Shown piece by piece: positions 34,786 to 45,600 of a DNA stretch of 64,000 bases (position 1 is the stretch's first letter; every line of letters begins with the position of its first letter). The notes under the pieces are model-generated. The model ran no database searches. It saw nothing but the letters and a program-made list of their open reading frames with translations, and was not told the origin of the DNA. The translations under genes were made by a program, and so were the position numbers. Source of the DNA: Pleomorphomonas sp. PLEO (GTDB lineage: Bacteria; Pseudomonadota; Alphaproteobacteria; Rhizobiales; Pleomorphomonadaceae); the NCBI RefSeq assembly GCF_041320595.1, contig NZ_CP166625.1, positions 4,338,001-4,402,000 of the forward strand, read 5' to 3'.

Positions 34786-36915
34786 TCAGGCCGCCGTTAC
34801 CTTATCGAGAAAGTCGGCCAACAGTTCTTCCAATGCCTTGGTCTCCCGCTCGACATCGGCGGCGCTATCCTTCACCGACTGCGCCGAACGCGTGGTGGCG
34901 TCGGCCGCGCTGGCCACGCGCTCGACGATGCCGAGCACCGAGCCGGTGGCCGCTGCGGCGGCGTGGACGTTGCCGCTGATCGAGGTGGTCGCCTCGCTCT
35001 GCTGGCCCATGGCGTCGGCCATGGCGACCGTATAGCGATTGACGGTCGCCATGGTGTCGGTAATCGCCTGGATAGCTTCGGCCGCTTCCTCGGAAGAGGT
35101 CTGGATCGCCGTGATCTGGTGAGAAATTTCCTCGGTCGCCTTGGCGGTCTGGCCGGCAAGGTTCTTCACCTCCGAGGCGACGACGGCAAAGCCCCGACCA
35201 GCCTCGCCGGCCCGTGCCGCTTCGATGGTGGCGTTGAGCGCCAGAAGATTGGTCTGGCCGGCGATCGACTGGATCAGCGTGACGATCTTGCCAATCTCCT
35301 CGGAGGCAACCCGCAGGCCGCCGACCTTGGCGTTGGCGGCATTGGCGCCCTGGGTGGCACTCTCGACCACATCGCGCGCGGAGTTCACCTGCGTACCAAG
35401 GTTACGGATCGAAGCGTCCAGCTCTTCCGCTGCGGCGGCGACCGAGCCCACCGAGCCCGATGCCGTCGACGAGGCATGCGCCGCCTCACCGGTGCGGACC
35501 GTAGTCTCCTCGGCAACCTGCGTCAGGTCGGCGGCGGTAGCGGTCATATCGGCCATGCGACGGGCAACCGCCTCAATGGTGTTGTGTACTTCGGCGCGGA
35601 ATGAGGCGACCAGACGATCGACCTCCTGCTGGCGGCTCTCGCGACGACGGCCTTCCGCGATCTGCTGTTCTTCGAGCCGCAACCGCTCGATGGCCGCGGC
35701 GCGGAACACATCGACGGCACGCGCAAGATCGCCGATCTCGTCCTTGCGGTCGCGCCCCGACAACTGGGCATCGAGTTCGCCGGCACCGAGCCGACGGACA
35801 TCGGTGGCCAGGGTCGCCAGGGGGCGGGTCAGACGGCGTGTGAGCTGCACCGCGATGCCGCCGACGAGGAGCAGAACCGCCGCGGCAACGGCAACGAGGA
35901 TCAGCGTCAGCCGTTTGACTGGTGCCAGAGCGGCGCTGCGATCATGCAGGGACAACACCTGCCAGCCGGGACGCACCGACGCCAGGGCGGCCAGCTCGAC
36001 AATGCCAGGTTCGATTTCCGCCTCGAACACCTGGCCCTCCGTCGCCTTGCGCAGAGAATTGGCCGAGAGGTCGATCGACATGTCGCCCTTCGCCGTCTGG
36101 CCGAAGGTGAAACCGGAGCCGGTTTCCGAGGACACAAGAATGGAACGTCCAGTGGCACCAAGGCCGGTCTTGTCGGTCAGAACCTTTGCTGCCTGCGCCA
36201 TGTTGACGCGCAGCGCCACCACGGCGACAAAGCGCCCCTCCATGATCACGGGCGCCACGAAATAGCTGCTGAGGCCGACCGTAGAGGACGGGTCCGGCAT
36301 GAAGCCAGTGAAAGCGGGTTTGAGTGCGGCTGGCTTGGCGCCCGGCGCCGGGATCATCGCCTTGACCACGTCGACCAGCGCCGGCTTGTCTGTGGCATCG
36401 GCGATGCGACGGCCGAACAATTCGTCTTTGGCGTAGGAGTAGTAGGCCTTGCCGCCGTCGTCGAATAGCACGAGGTCGTCAAAGCCGGTGTCGCGCAGGG
36501 CAGACGCGACCGCCTTGTGGCCGGTCGCGTGGTAGATGAAATAGCGCTCCGAGGTGTCGCTGACCGCGGTCATCTCCTCGCGATGTTGCGGGTTCGTGTT
36601 GCCGTCGACAAACACCTGCCGCAGGCGGGCGCCCGGATCATCGTCAAGCAGCTGGTTCCAGCCACTTTTGAATTCGCGCGCCGACTCCTGAAGGGCAGAG
36701 GCGGAGGCAACGGCTGCCGCCTGGCTGGAGAGGCTATCGATCCAGGCCTGCAAGGCGCCAGCGCGGGCACCGGCAGCGGTGACGATGGCTTCGCCCGAGA
36801 GATCGGTAACCGTCTGTTCGGCCATTCGCTGCGTTGCGAAGGTCAGGGCAGCGGCCAGCGCCAGCGCGGACACCAGCACGACGAAAACTATTCTCCCCGT
36901 GAACGACTTCAGCAT
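34786..36915 (-). CDS. Methyl-accepting chemotaxis protein with periplasmic Cache-type sensor
   Basis: A 709-residue chemoreceptor. Membrane helix 1 ([17 protein letters not shown], about 10-28) is followed by a large periplasmic region of about 280 residues, helix 2 ([21 protein letters not shown]), a HAMP domain ([24 protein letters not shown]) and the cytoplasmic signalling domain, whose hairpin tip contains [20 protein letters not shown] and [18 protein letters not shown]. It senses a periplasmic ligand, unknown, and controls CheA. The ATG at 36915 is used. The frame open to 37200 lacks a signal anchor. It stands alone between the amidohydrolase and a GNAT gene. Confidence 0.92.
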   Translation of the reverse strand: MLKSFTGRIVFVVLVSALALAAALTFATQRMAEQTVTDLSGEAIVTAAGARAGALQAWIDSLSSQAAAVASASALQESAREFKSGWNQLLDDDPGARLRQVFVDGNTNPQHREEMTAVSDTSERYFIYHATGHKAVASALRDTGFDDLVLFDDGGKAYYSYAKDELFGRRIADATDKPALVDVVKAMIPAPGAKPAALKPAFTGFMPDPSSTVGLSSYFVAPVIMEGRFVAVVALRVNMAQAAKVLTDKTGLGATGRSILVSSETGSGFTFGQTAKGDMSIDLSANSLRKATEGQVFEAEIEPGIVELAALASVRPGWQVLSLHDRSAALAPVKRLTLILVAVAAAVLLLVGGIAVQLTRRLTRPLATLATDVRRLGAGELDAQLSGRDRKDEIGDLARAVDVFRAAAIERLRLEEQQIAEGRRRESRQQEVDRLVASFRAEVHNTIEAVARRMADMTATAADLTQVAEETTVRTGEAAHASSTASGSVGSVAAAAEELDASIRNLGTQVNSARDVVESATQGANAANAKVGGLRVASEEIGKIVTLIQSIAGQTNLLALNATIEAARAGEAGRGFAVVASEVKNLAGQTAKATEEISHQITAIQTSSEEAAEAIQAITDTMATVNRYTVAMADAMGQQSEATTSISGNVHAAAAATGSVLGIVERVASAADATTRSAQSVKDSAADVERETKALEELLADFLDKVTAA

Positions 36916-37139
36916 GCGTGTCCCCGCTAGATTGGCGCGGGACCGCCTGTTTTCGCGATGCCGAAGCCGGCGCAAGGGCACAAACGCCCTCACCCAAATT
37001 CGACAGACCGGTCCGGCCTCCGCCGATGACTGGTCCCCGCCTTGACTGATACTTTCGTCTGAGTTTCTGCGCGGTCGCGCGTAAACAAGCGGTAAAACGA
37101 GTATGAAGAATTCGCGATATCCAGAAGATTGCAGTCCCT

Positions 37140-37667
37140 CTAGGCACAATTCCCGGATATGCCCGTCAGCAGCATTTCGAAACGGTGGACAACGTGCCAC
37201 CGTTCGCCGAAAGCATGCGGCCCGCTGGTTCGCGTTAGCTCGAAACCCTGGCCTTCCCAGAAGCTGCGCGCCCGTATGTTGGCGTCAAGAACACCAATCA
37301 GAAGGCGTGATGCGCCACGTACCTGCGCGAGCTGTTTCACCTCGCCGAGTATCGCCCGGCCCAAGCCCTTATCGCGCATCTCCGGAACGAGAAGCAGCAG
37401 ACCGAGATAGGCATCGCCCGGCTCGGGATAGCCGAATGCGAGGTCACCGATGGCAACGAGCGCGCCGTCATCATCGCGGACGCCAAACTTCAGCGGCTCT
37501 TCGATGTTCGTAGGTGGTCGATCCGCAAAGAAGGCAAGCGCAGCCTCTTCCGGCGTCAGGCCGCTTTCAAGCTCCAGATAGTCGGCGGCGCGGCGGTAGA
37601 CCGCCCCCACGGCACCGAGATCGTTCACCGGGTTTAGCGGTGCAAGGCTGACCGCTGTCGCGTCCAT
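37140..37667 (-). CDS. GNAT-family N-acetyltransferase
   Basis: A 175-residue acetyltransferase with the acetyl-CoA motif [18 protein letters not shown] (R-x-x-G-x-G form) at about residues 96-113 and a C-terminal [18 protein letters not shown] motif B. The substrate is unknown. It starts nine bases after the aroC stop on the same strand, so it is probably the second gene of an aroC operon. Confidence 0.85.
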   Translation of the reverse strand: MDATAVSLAPLNPVNDLGAVGAVYRRAADYLELESGLTPEEAALAFFADRPPTNIEEPLKFGVRDDDGALVAIGDLAFGYPEPGDAYLGLLLLVPEMRDKGLGRAILGEVKQLAQVRGASRLLIGVLDANIRARSFWEGQGFELTRTSGPHAFGERWHVVHRFEMLLTGISGNCA

Positions 37668-37676
37668 GGGGCGTGA

Positions 37677-38795
37677 TCAGCGTAGCGGGAAGGCGACAGC
37701 GCCATCGCGACCGATCTGGCCTCTGTGACGCAGCTTGTGGTCGGCAAGCACTAGCGCCATCATCGCCTCGCCCACCGGCACGGCACGAATACCGACGCAA
37801 GGGTCGTGGCGGCCACGCGTCATGACGTCCACGTCCTCGCCGGCCGCCGATACCGAGCGGCGGTCGATCAGGATCGACGAGGTCGGCTTGACGGCAAAGC
37901 GCGCCACCAGCGGCTGGCCGGTGGAGATACCGCCAAGGATGCCGCCGGCATGGTTCGAGCCATGCAGGATGGTCCCGTCATTGCCCATGTGCATCTCGTC
38001 GGCATTGGCCTCGCCGGTGAGTTCGGCGGCCGCGAAACCCTCGCCAATCTCGACGCCCTTCACGGCATTGATCGACATCAGTGCCGAGGCAAGGTCCTGA
38101 TCGAGCTTGGCGTAGATCGGGGCGCCCCAGCCGGCCGGCACGCCCTCGGCCACCAGCTCGACCACAGCGCCGACCGACGAGCCGGCCTTGCGGACGCGGT
38201 CGAGATAGGCCTCGAAGCGCGGCACCGCCTGGGGATCGGGGCAGAAGAACGGATTGTCGTTGACCGTACTCCAGTCCCAGTTGGCGCGGTCGATCTTTTC
38301 CTTGCCAATCTGGACGAGAGCACCGCGAACGGTCACGCCATCGATAACCTTGCGGGCCACGGCACCGGCGGCAACGCGCGCCGCCGTCTCGCGGGCGGAA
38401 GAGCGGCCGCCGCCACGGTAATCGCGGACGCCATACTTGAGATCGTAGGCGACATCGGCGTGACCGGGACGGTACTTGTCGCGGATGTCGCCATAATCCT
38501 TGGAGCGCTGGTCGGTATTGCGGATGAGCAGCGAGATCGGCGTTCCCGTCGTGACGGGACCGCCTGTGCGGTCATCCTCGAACACGCCGGAAAGAATCTC
38601 GACGATGTCATCCTCACGCCGCTGCGTCACGAAACGTGACTGGCCCGGCTTGCGTCGGTCAAGAAAGGCCTGGATGAACTCAGCCGTCAGCGGCAGACCC
38701 GGGGGGCAACCATCGACAACGACACCCAGCGCTGGGCCGTGGCTTTCGCCCCATGTGGTGATGCGGAAGAGATGTCCAAAGCTGTTGTGTGACAT
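37677..38795 (-). CDS. aroC: Chorismate synthase
   Basis: At 372 residues it has full length for AroC, which converts 5-enolpyruvylshikimate 3-phosphate to chorismate using reduced FMN. Signature segments are [15 protein letters not shown] at the N-terminus, [38 protein letters not shown] (split) and [15 protein letters not shown] near the end. The gene is divergent from rnhB and followed closely by a GNAT gene. Confidence 0.96.
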   Translation of the reverse strand: MSHNSFGHLFRITTWGESHGPALGVVVDGCPPGLPLTAEFIQAFLDRRKPGQSRFVTQRREDDIVEILSGVFEDDRTGGPVTTGTPISLLIRNTDQRSKDYGDIRDKYRPGHADVAYDLKYGVRDYRGGGRSSARETAARVAAGAVARKVIDGVTVRGALVQIGKEKIDRANWDWSTVNDNPFFCPDPQAVPRFEAYLDRVRKAGSSVGAVVELVAEGVPAGWGAPIYAKLDQDLASALMSINAVKGVEIGEGFAAAELTGEANADEMHMGNDGTILHGSNHAGGILGGISTGQPLVARFAVKPTSSILIDRRSVSAAGEDVDVMTRGRHDPCVGIRAVPVGEAMMALVLADHKLRHRGQIGRDGAVAFPLR

Positions 38796-38941
38796 CGGGA
38801 TGCCTAGGAATTGGTGAGCGGCGGCGGCCGCAACGATCTGGGATTTCTCTTATGTGGCATGGAGGCGGACGTCAAATGGCTGCGGCTTCACCAATCTGCC
38901 GTATCATGGCTGAGATGTTGATTCGCCCCTACTGACAGCTC

Positions 38942-39637
38942 ATGCCTCGTACCGCTTCCTCCCCCTCCCACGATCTTCTTTCGGGCCTTATCGTCGAAGC
39001 CTGCGACCGTCGCATGGAAGAAGATTTCGCTCGCCGCTGGGGCGGCCCCGTCGCTGGGGTGGACGAGGTCGGCCGTGGCCCCTTGGCCGGCCCGGTGGTG
39101 ACCGCGGCGGTGATTCTCACCGACGCACCACTGCCCGAGGGGCTAACCGATTCAAAGCAACTTCGCCCCAGTGTGCGCGAACAAATGTTCGAAGCCATCT
39201 GTCGCGATCATATCGTCGCCGTTGCCTCGGCGTCGGCGGCGCGCATCGATTCCATGAATATTCTGGCCGCCAATCTATGGGCGATGAACCGGGCGGTACG
39301 GTCGCTGGCCGAACAGCCGGTGGGCGTGCTCGTCGACGGACGGGATGTGCCCGCGGCGCTGCTTGCCGCCGGCTATCGGGGCGCCGCCATCGTCAAGGGC
39401 GATGCTCGCGTCGCCGCCATCGCCGCCGCTTCTGTCGTCGCCAAGGTGATGCGCGACCGCATGATGGAACTCCATGCCGACGCGTTTCCCGGCTACGGCT
39501 TCGAAACCAACGTCGGCTACGGCTCGGCCAAACATCTGAGGGCGCTCACCGAACTGGGGCCGACGCCCATCCATCGACGCAGCTTCCGGCCGGTCCGGGA
39601 ATGCATCGAAGCGCGGGCGGGTTGCAGGCAGCCATGA
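38942..39637 (+). CDS. rnhB: Ribonuclease HII
   Basis: A 231-residue RNase HII that nicks RNA of RNA/DNA hybrids and single ribonucleotides in DNA. The catalytic DEDD set is visible as GVDEVGRGPLAGPV near residue 39, VLVDGRDVP and YRGAAIVKGDARVAAIAAAS with its aspartate. The C-terminus YGFETNVGYGSAKHLRAL is typical. A short N-terminal extension (about 20 residues, SSPSHDLLSG) precedes the core. It is convergent with the F0 ATP synthase operon across a short terminator. Confidence 0.93.
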   Translation: MPRTASSPSHDLLSGLIVEACDRRMEEDFARRWGGPVAGVDEVGRGPLAGPVVTAAVILTDAPLPEGLTDSKQLRPSVREQMFEAICRDHIVAVASASAARIDSMNILAANLWAMNRAVRSLAEQPVGVLVDGRDVPAALLAAGYRGAAIVKGDARVAAIAAASVVAKVMRDRMMELHADAFPGYGFETNVGYGSAKHLRALTELGPTPIHRRSFRPVRECIEARAGCRQP

Positions 39638-39640
39638 AAA

Positions 39641-39659
39641 AGGGGCCCCAAAGGCCCCT
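39641..39659 (-). terminator. Terminator of the F0 ATP synthase operon
   Basis: AGGGGCC (39641-39647) and GGCCCCT (39653-39659) pair around CCAAA. On the minus strand the stem is followed by TTTTT, so it ends the atp transcript. It begins immediately after the rnhB stop codon. Confidence 0.75.
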
Positions 39660-39686
39660 CGTTCCGTATCGATCGGCGCCAGCGGC

Positions 39687-40169
39687 TCAGCCGAACCGAG
39701 CCTTTACCTCATCAACGCCCTTGGAGATAAGGTCGGCGGCAACCTCGCCCTGAACCTTTTCGGTCAGCAGCCGCCTCGAGGCGGCGATCGCCATGTCAAT
39801 GGCGACGGCCCGCACTTCGGCGACGGCGGCCGCCTCGGCATGAGCGATCTTGGCCTCAACGGTGCGGGTCCGGTGCTCGATCAGCTCCTTGAGCGCCACT
39901 TCCGCGTCAGCCGTCATGCGCTTTGCCTCGTCTTCAGCGTGAGCGATGATCTCGGCCGCGTCCTTTTCGGCAGCGGCGCGCTTCTGCTGGTACTCGGCCA
40001 GAAGGGCTTCCGCTTCCCGGCGCAGGCGCTGAGCCGCTTCCAATTCAGCGGTCACCTCTTCGCCCCGCTTGTCGAGCATGCGGCCAACAGTGCCGAACAC
40101 CCCATAGTAGGCGAGCACGACGAAGAAAAGGATCAGACCGACGAAGGCCCAAGTGGTGTTGTCGAGCAT
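39687..40169 (-). CDS. atpF: F0F1 ATP synthase subunit b
   Basis: This 160-residue subunit b has one N-terminal membrane helix (WAFVGLILFFVVLAYYGVF) and a long charged coiled coil (LEAAQRLRREAEALLAEYQQKRAAAEKDA in pieces). It forms half of the peripheral stalk linking F0 to F1. ATG at 40169 follows the b' gene by ten bases. The frame upstream is the shadow of b'. Alphaproteobacteria carry two different b-type subunits, as seen here. Confidence 0.93.
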   Translation of the reverse strand: MLDNTTWAFVGLILFFVVLAYYGVFGTVGRMLDKRGEEVTAELEAAQRLRREAEALLAEYQQKRAAAEKDAAEIIAHAEDEAKRMTADAEVALKELIEHRTRTVEAKIAHAEAAAVAEVRAVAIDMAIAASRRLLTEKVQGEVAADLISKGVDEVKARFG

Positions 40170-40179
40170 CGTGGCCCCC

Positions 40180-40794
40180 TCAGTGCTTGCCGGCCGAGAC
40201 GGCGGCGACGGCCACGGCGGCCTCCTCGCGACCAACCTTGCCGAGCAGCGCCTCGACGACCGCCTCGGTCGTCTCGGTAGCGATCGTCGACACATGGTCG
40301 AGCGCGATATTCTTGACGTCGGCTATGTGCTTTTCGGTCTCAGAGAGCTTGGCGGCAAGCTGCCCTTCGGCGGCATGGCGCCGGCCGTCAATCTCGTGGG
40401 CGACCTTGGTGCGCGTATCGTGGGCGATGGCATTGGCCTTGTTACGAGCGGCGGCCAGCGACGCCTCGTAGGAAGCAATGGCAGCGTCCGTTTCCCCCTT
40501 GGCCTTTTCGGCTTCAGCAAGATCGCCGGCAATCTTCGCGGCGCGTGCCTCGAAGATACTACCGATCTGCGGAATGACCTTCTTGGCCATCAGGACGTAG
40601 AGCGCGATGAAGACGATGGCCAGCCAGAACAGCTGCGAGGGGAAAGTCGAGGGATCGAACGGTGGGAAAGTGCCACCGTGTTCGCCGCCCCCGTGCGCCA
40701 CCGTCGAGCCGGCGGCTTCCGTCGGCGCGTGGCCGCCCTCTGCCGGAACGCTTGCCGGCTCTTGTGCGTTGGCTTGGCTGATGAACCAGCTCAT
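40180..40794 (-). CDS. atpG: F0F1 ATP synthase subunit b'
   Basis: A 204-residue b'-type subunit. It has an unusually long N-terminal segment rich in Ala, Glu, Gly and His (about residues 1-50, with AHGGGEHGGTFPPFD), one membrane helix (LFWLAIVFIALYVLMAKKVIP) and an amphipathic coiled coil. It pairs with subunit b in the stalk. The symbol atpG or atpF2 is used for b' in this class. It lies 147 bases after atpE, a gap that holds hairpins. Confidence 0.92.
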   Translation of the reverse strand: MSWFISQANAQEPASVPAEGGHAPTEAAGSTVAHGGGEHGGTFPPFDPSTFPSQLFWLAIVFIALYVLMAKKVIPQIGSIFEARAAKIAGDLAEAEKAKGETDAAIASYEASLAAARNKANAIAHDTRTKVAHEIDGRRHAAEGQLAAKLSETEKHIADVKNIALDHVSTIATETTEAVVEALLGKVGREEAAVAVAAVSAGKH

Positions 40795-40875
40795 CGACGC
40801 TCAGGCTCCATGGATGATAACGATCAAGCGGCGCCCCGAGGCGAAAATCACCTCGCGAGGCGCCGGCTCGTCACG

Positions 40876-40896
40876 GCTGGCCGGAAACCGGCCAGC
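40876..40896 (-). other. Hairpin between atpE and atpF'
   Basis: GCTGGCCGG (40876-40884) and CCGGCCAGC (40888-40896) are a perfect 9-bp stem with a three-base loop. A second GGCGCC repeat pair lies just beside it (about 40831-40865). No T run follows. Such structures after atpE may stabilise the c-subunit mRNA, whose product is needed in about ten copies per complex. Confidence 0.55.
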
Positions 40897-40941
40897 GACA
40901 TGCTGCGAGCCCCACAGGGACTCGCTTCGACTGTCTCGCGA

Positions 40942-41169
40942 TCAGACGGCGAACAGCAGCAACAGGGCGATCAGCAGCGAGAAGATGCCGAGCGCTTCGG
41001 TCACGGCAAAGCCGAGGATCAGGCGACCGAACTGGCCATCAGCGGCCGAAGGATTACGGACGGCACTCGACAGATAATTGCCGAAGATGCTGCCGAGGCC
41101 GATGGCGGCACCGGCGATGCCGATGGTCGAAAGGCCAGCGCCGATGTACTTCGCGGCTTCAGCTTCCAT
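40942..41169 (-). CDS. atpE: F0F1 ATP synthase subunit c
   Basis: This 75-residue proteolipid has two membrane helices ([23 protein letters not shown] and [22 protein letters not shown], each shown whole only in part) with the essential carboxylate Glu in [10 protein letters not shown] and the polar loop [10 protein letters not shown]. It forms the proton-driven c ring. It lies 65 bases after atpB. Confidence 0.96.
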   Translation of the reverse strand: MEAEAAKYIGAGLSTIGIAGAAIGLGSIFGNYLSSAVRNPSAADGQFGRLILGFAVTEALGIFSLLIALLLLFAV

Positions 41170-41233
41170 TGTAACGCTCCTTAAGAAACAAAGACCTGGA
41201 CGGTTTTGATGGGTGAACTTCGTCGATCCGGCC

Positions 41234-41992
41234 TCAGTGCCCCGGGTGCAGGGCGTCGTTGAGGTACATGCAGGTAAGGATCGTGAAGACGTAAGCCTGG
41301 AGGAAAGCCACCAGGAATTCGAGGGCGGTCAGCGCCACCACCATGATCAGCGGCAACAACGCACCGAGAAAGCCGAAGGCACCGAAGCCGGTTAGCGTCA
41401 CCACGAAGCCCGCGAACACCTTGAGGGTGATATGGCCGGCCAACATGTTGGCGAACAGACGAACGGCGAGGCTGAGCGGCCGCGACAGGAAGGAAATGAT
41501 CTCGATCAGCGTCACCAGCGGCACAATAGCCATGGGCACGCCCGAGGGTACGAACAGCTTCAGGAAATGAGTGCCGTTCTTGTAGAACCCGTAGATCGTC
41601 ACCGTGAAAATCACCAGCAGCGCCAGGGCCGCCGTGACGATGATGTGCGAGGTCACCGTGAAGAAATAGGGCACCATGCCGAATATGTTGGCTGTCAGCA
41701 CAAACATGAATAGCGAGAACACCAGCGGCATAAAGCGCATGCCGCCCTCGCCGGCCGCGTTTCTCAGCGTATTGGCGACAAATTCGTAGGATAGCTCTGC
41801 CACCGACTGCGCCCGGCCCGGCACCACGGCACGCGACGAAGTGCCCCACAACAGTACCAGCGCGATAGCTGCCAGCGTCAATATCATGAACAGCGAAGAG
41901 TTGGTGAAGGAGACGTCGTAGCCGTCAATATTGATGTCCACCAGCTTGTGGATGCCAAACTGATGGATGGGATCGGTTCTTACGTCAGCCAC
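41234..41992 (-). CDS. atpB: F0F1 ATP synthase subunit a
   Basis: This 252-residue membrane subunit holds the proton half channels. The essential Arg lies in [14 protein letters not shown], and the C-terminal helix segment [21 protein letters not shown] is conserved. The N-terminus ([22 protein letters not shown]) is the alphaproteobacterial type. It is preceded by atpI by 69 bases. Confidence 0.96.
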   Translation of the reverse strand: MADVRTDPIHQFGIHKLVDINIDGYDVSFTNSSLFMILTLAAIALVLLWGTSSRAVVPGRAQSVAELSYEFVANTLRNAAGEGGMRFMPLVFSLFMFVLTANIFGMVPYFFTVTSHIIVTAALALLVIFTVTIYGFYKNGTHFLKLFVPSGVPMAIVPLVTLIEIISFLSRPLSLAVRLFANMLAGHITLKVFAGFVVTLTGFGAFGFLGALLPLIMVVALTALEFLVAFLQAYVFTILTCMYLNDALHPGH

Positions 41993-42061
41993 CTTGAGGA
42001 GCTCCCTCGCTCGATCTCGCCCGCACTACGGCCTCGGGCCAGCCCGCCCTGCCGTTCTAAC

Positions 42062-42436
42062 TCAGTCTTCGCCGTCCTTATTCCGTCCAGGCGTCTTGCC
42101 CGACCCGGCGGAAAACGGATCCTTCGCCACCCCCGCCGAACGCATCACGTTCAGCGTCCCGGCAGCAAAGCCCAGCAACAAGAATACAATCATGCCCCAC
42201 GGGGTTGTCCCGAAGAGCCGATCGATCGTGTAGCCGATCACGAAGCCAACGATCACCCCAGCCACGAACTCCGACCCGACTTTCATCGCCTGGCCGAAAC
42301 CAGAGAGCCCAGACGATTGAGGCCCGCCGCCCGCCGGTTCGGACGGAGCGCGCCGCGCTTCCGCCAGCTTCTCTCCCAACGCCCTAAGGCGGGGATCGCT
42401 TCCGGCGTCGTCCGGCCGTTCGTCATCCTGACCCAT
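42062..42436 (-). CDS. atpI: ATP synthase protein I
   Basis: A 124-residue AtpI with an acidic/polar N-terminus and two C-terminal membrane helices (EFVAGVIVGFVIGYTIDRLFG and GMIVFLLLGFAAGTLNVMR, shown in part). It assists c-ring assembly or Mg2+ supply. The ATG at 42436 has TTGAGGA eight bases upstream. An upstream TTG at 42466 and ATG at 42445 are alternatives. It begins the operon atpI-B-E-F'-F. About 250 bases separate it from smc, which leaves room for the operon promoter. Confidence 0.88.
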   Translation of the reverse strand: MGQDDERPDDAGSDPRLRALGEKLAEARRAPSEPAGGGPQSSGLSGFGQAMKVGSEFVAGVIVGFVIGYTIDRLFGTTPWGMIVFLLLGFAAGTLNVMRSAGVAKDPFSAGSGKTPGRNKDGED

Positions 42437-42683
42437 CGGCGGCATCCTCAAGAACGTAGTCGCCAAGGCCCTGCAAGATCGGGGTAATCCCTGATTTGGC
42501 CGGCACCATAGTGTTCACACGGATGCCTGTCAAGATTGGCACGGGTCTTAACATTTCATTGATTTATATGCCATTTCTCCTGATGAAACCACACCCCACC
42601 ACAGACTACGACCTTAGTCGAGGTGAGCATAATCGATTAAGCTGCCACTGCCTCGCAACAGGGGGCTGGAAGCGGCAAGTGGC

Positions 42684-45600
42684 TCAGCTCGCCTCTCGGA
42701 AAGATTCGGCGGTTTCGAGGTCGACTGAGACCAGTTGCGACACGCCGCGCTCAGCCATCGTGACGCCGAACAGCCGGTTCATTCGCGCCATGGTGATGGG
42801 ATTGTGGGTGATGACCACAAAACGAGTCTCGGTCGAGCGGGCCATTTCTTCCAGGAGGTCGCAATAGCGTTCGACATTGGCGTCATCGAGCGGCGCGTCC
42901 ACTTCATCGAGTACGCAGATCGGCGCGGGATTGGTGAGGAAGACGGCAAAGATCAGTGCCATGGCCGTCAGAGCCTGTTCGCCGCCGGAGAGCAGCGTCA
43001 TGGTCTGCGGCTTCTTGCCCGGCGGGCGAGCGAGAATCTCCAGGCCGGCTTCCAGCGGGTCCTCGGCGTCGACGAGCTGTAGTTCAGCCGTGCCACCGCC
43101 GAACAGGTGCCCAAACAGACGCTGAAAGTGGGCGTTGACGATACCGAAGGCGTTGAGCAGGCGCTCGCGCGCCTCGCGGTTCAAGTTCTGAATGCCCTGG
43201 CGCAGCCGGCGGATCGCCTCGATCAGATCTTCGCGCTCGTTGACAAGAGTATCGAGGCGCCCCTCCAGCTCGGCCTGTTCGGCCTCGGCCTGCAAATTGA
43301 CGCCGCCGAGCTTGTCGCGCTCCAACTTCAACCGTTCGAGCCGGGTCTCCACGCCGCCGATATCGGGCAACGGCGCGGCATCGTCGATCTCGGCGAGCTG
43401 GCGCAGGGCAAAGAGCGGCGCATCGAAGCGGTCCCGGATCTCGTCGGCATATTCCTCAAGCCGCTGCTTGGCGGCGGCGAGGCGCTCCTCGACTCGCGCC
43501 CGACCTTCGCGGATGGTCGAAAGCCGAGCCAAAGCCTCCGTGGCAGTACGATCGGCTTCGCCGGCCTGCAGCTCGCCATCGCGCAAGCGATCGGAGGCCT
43601 CGGTGCTGGCGGCCTCGGCCGAGGCAATCGCCCGCATCAGGCCGCGTCTGGCTTCAATGATCTCATCGGGGCGATCGACCAGTTCGGCCCGTTCGTCTTC
43701 CACCTGGGCAAGCCGGTCGTCCAATTCGCCGAGATGCGCCGCGGCATGGCGGACGCGATCGCCCCAGCCGGCCAGCTCGCGCTCGATCGCCTCCATGCGA
43801 CGCTTCCGTAACTCGCCCTCGCGGCGGATCATTTCGACGGCGGAGCGGGCTTCCGAGAAGCGCGCGCGCGTGTCAGCCGCCTCGCTCCTGAGATCCTGGA
43901 CGCGGGTCGCAAGCTCCGACGCATCGGCGAGCTCGGCGTACCGTTCCTCGGCCTCCGTTTTGCGAGCGGCAAAGTCTTCGACGTCGGCCGCGAGACGCTC
44001 GCGCTGGCCGGCGGCGGCGGCACGGCGGGCGACTGTCTCCGCCAGCGCCCGTTCGGCCATCAACAGTTGATCGCGGGCGACCGAGGCGGCGCGTTCAGCG
44101 GCCTTGATTGCCTCGCGAGCAGCCCGCTCCTCCGCCTCGGTCTCGCGAAGGCGGATCTCGGCAGCGTCGAGCACCTGACGCCGCGTGGCGCAGAGTTCGT
44201 TTGCCGTTTCGCGCTGCGCGTCGATCTCGGCAAGGCGATTGCGGGCGGCGAGCCGGCGAGCCGCGACGGTCGGCGCATCGGCGGCGGCGGCATAGCCGTC
44301 CCAGCGCCACAGAGCCCCGTCGAGCGTCACCAACAACTGACCGGTGGCAAGCAACGGCTGTAGTCGTGCTGCATCCTCGGCCTTGATGACGCCGATCTGG
44401 CGCAGGCGGCGGGCAATAAGGTCAGGGCCATCAACGAACTTGGCAAGTGGCGGCACACCGTCCGGCAGCGACGGATCGGCGGCACCATTGCCGGGCATGG
44501 TCCAATAAGCCGGGGCGCGATCGTCCATCGGCGCCTCGATGTCCTCTCCGAGGGCGGCGGCCAGCGCCGTCTCGAAGCCCTTCTGCGGCGTCAGGCGATC
44601 GACCAGGGGTGGGAACAGCTGGCCGTGCTCGATATCGAGCATCTTCGCCAAAGTACGCGCCTCGGTATCGAGCTTCTGCAGTTCGCGTTCAGCGTCGGCA
44701 AGTGGCCCCGTGGCGGCAAGGCGCTCTTCCTCGGCGGCGCGGCGGCTGGCCTCGGCATCCTCGACAGCGGCTTCCGCCTCGAACACCATGGCGGTGGCCA
44801 GCTCGATCTCCTCGCGCGCGGCGGCAATGGCGTCGTCGGCATTGAGCCGCTCGTCCAGCTCCGAAAGTTCGGCGTCAAGCCCTTCGAGATCGCGCAGGAG
44901 ACGATCGAGACGAAGACCGGCGTCGCGGATTTCGCGTTCAAGCGCTCCCTTCAGCGCGGCGGCCTCGGCTTCGGCGGAGGTCGCGGCGGCGAGTTCAGCG
45001 TCGATCTCGGCCAGACGGCTGGCAATATCCGAGGCGAGCGCCTCAGCCTCAACCCGTCGTTCCTCCTCGCCAAGCTCCTCAGCCAGCAGAGTCTCCGCCT
45101 CGTCGGCGAGGGCGGCCAGACGTTCGTCGTTTTCGGCCACCAGGGCCGCCTCACGAGTACGATCGCGCGCGATTTCCTCGGCGCGGCGCGAAAGTTCCGC
45201 CAATCGTTCGCGGGCGCGCCGCTCCTCCGCCTCGGATTCGGCGAGCGCGATGCGGAGCCGCTGCAACGCCGCCGCTGTTTCAACGGCCCGATCGCGCAGG
45301 CCGGGCAGTTCGTGGGCGATGATCGCCTGGCGACGAACGGCCTCGGTCTGGGCTGTCTGGGCGTCGGCAACGGCGCCGAAGCTATCCGTCATCTGCGCTT
45401 CGGCTTCCTCGACCTGGGTCATCAGATCGCTTACCCGCAGGAAGGCGACGGTGGCTTCGGCCTTGCGGATGTCACCTGAGAGGTTGCGGTAGCGAGCCGC
45501 CTGCCTTGCCTGCTTGCGCAATCCTTCAAGTCGCGTCTCGATCTCCCGCAATACGTCTTCCATGCGCGTGAGATTGGTTTCGGCGCCCTTGAGACGCAGT

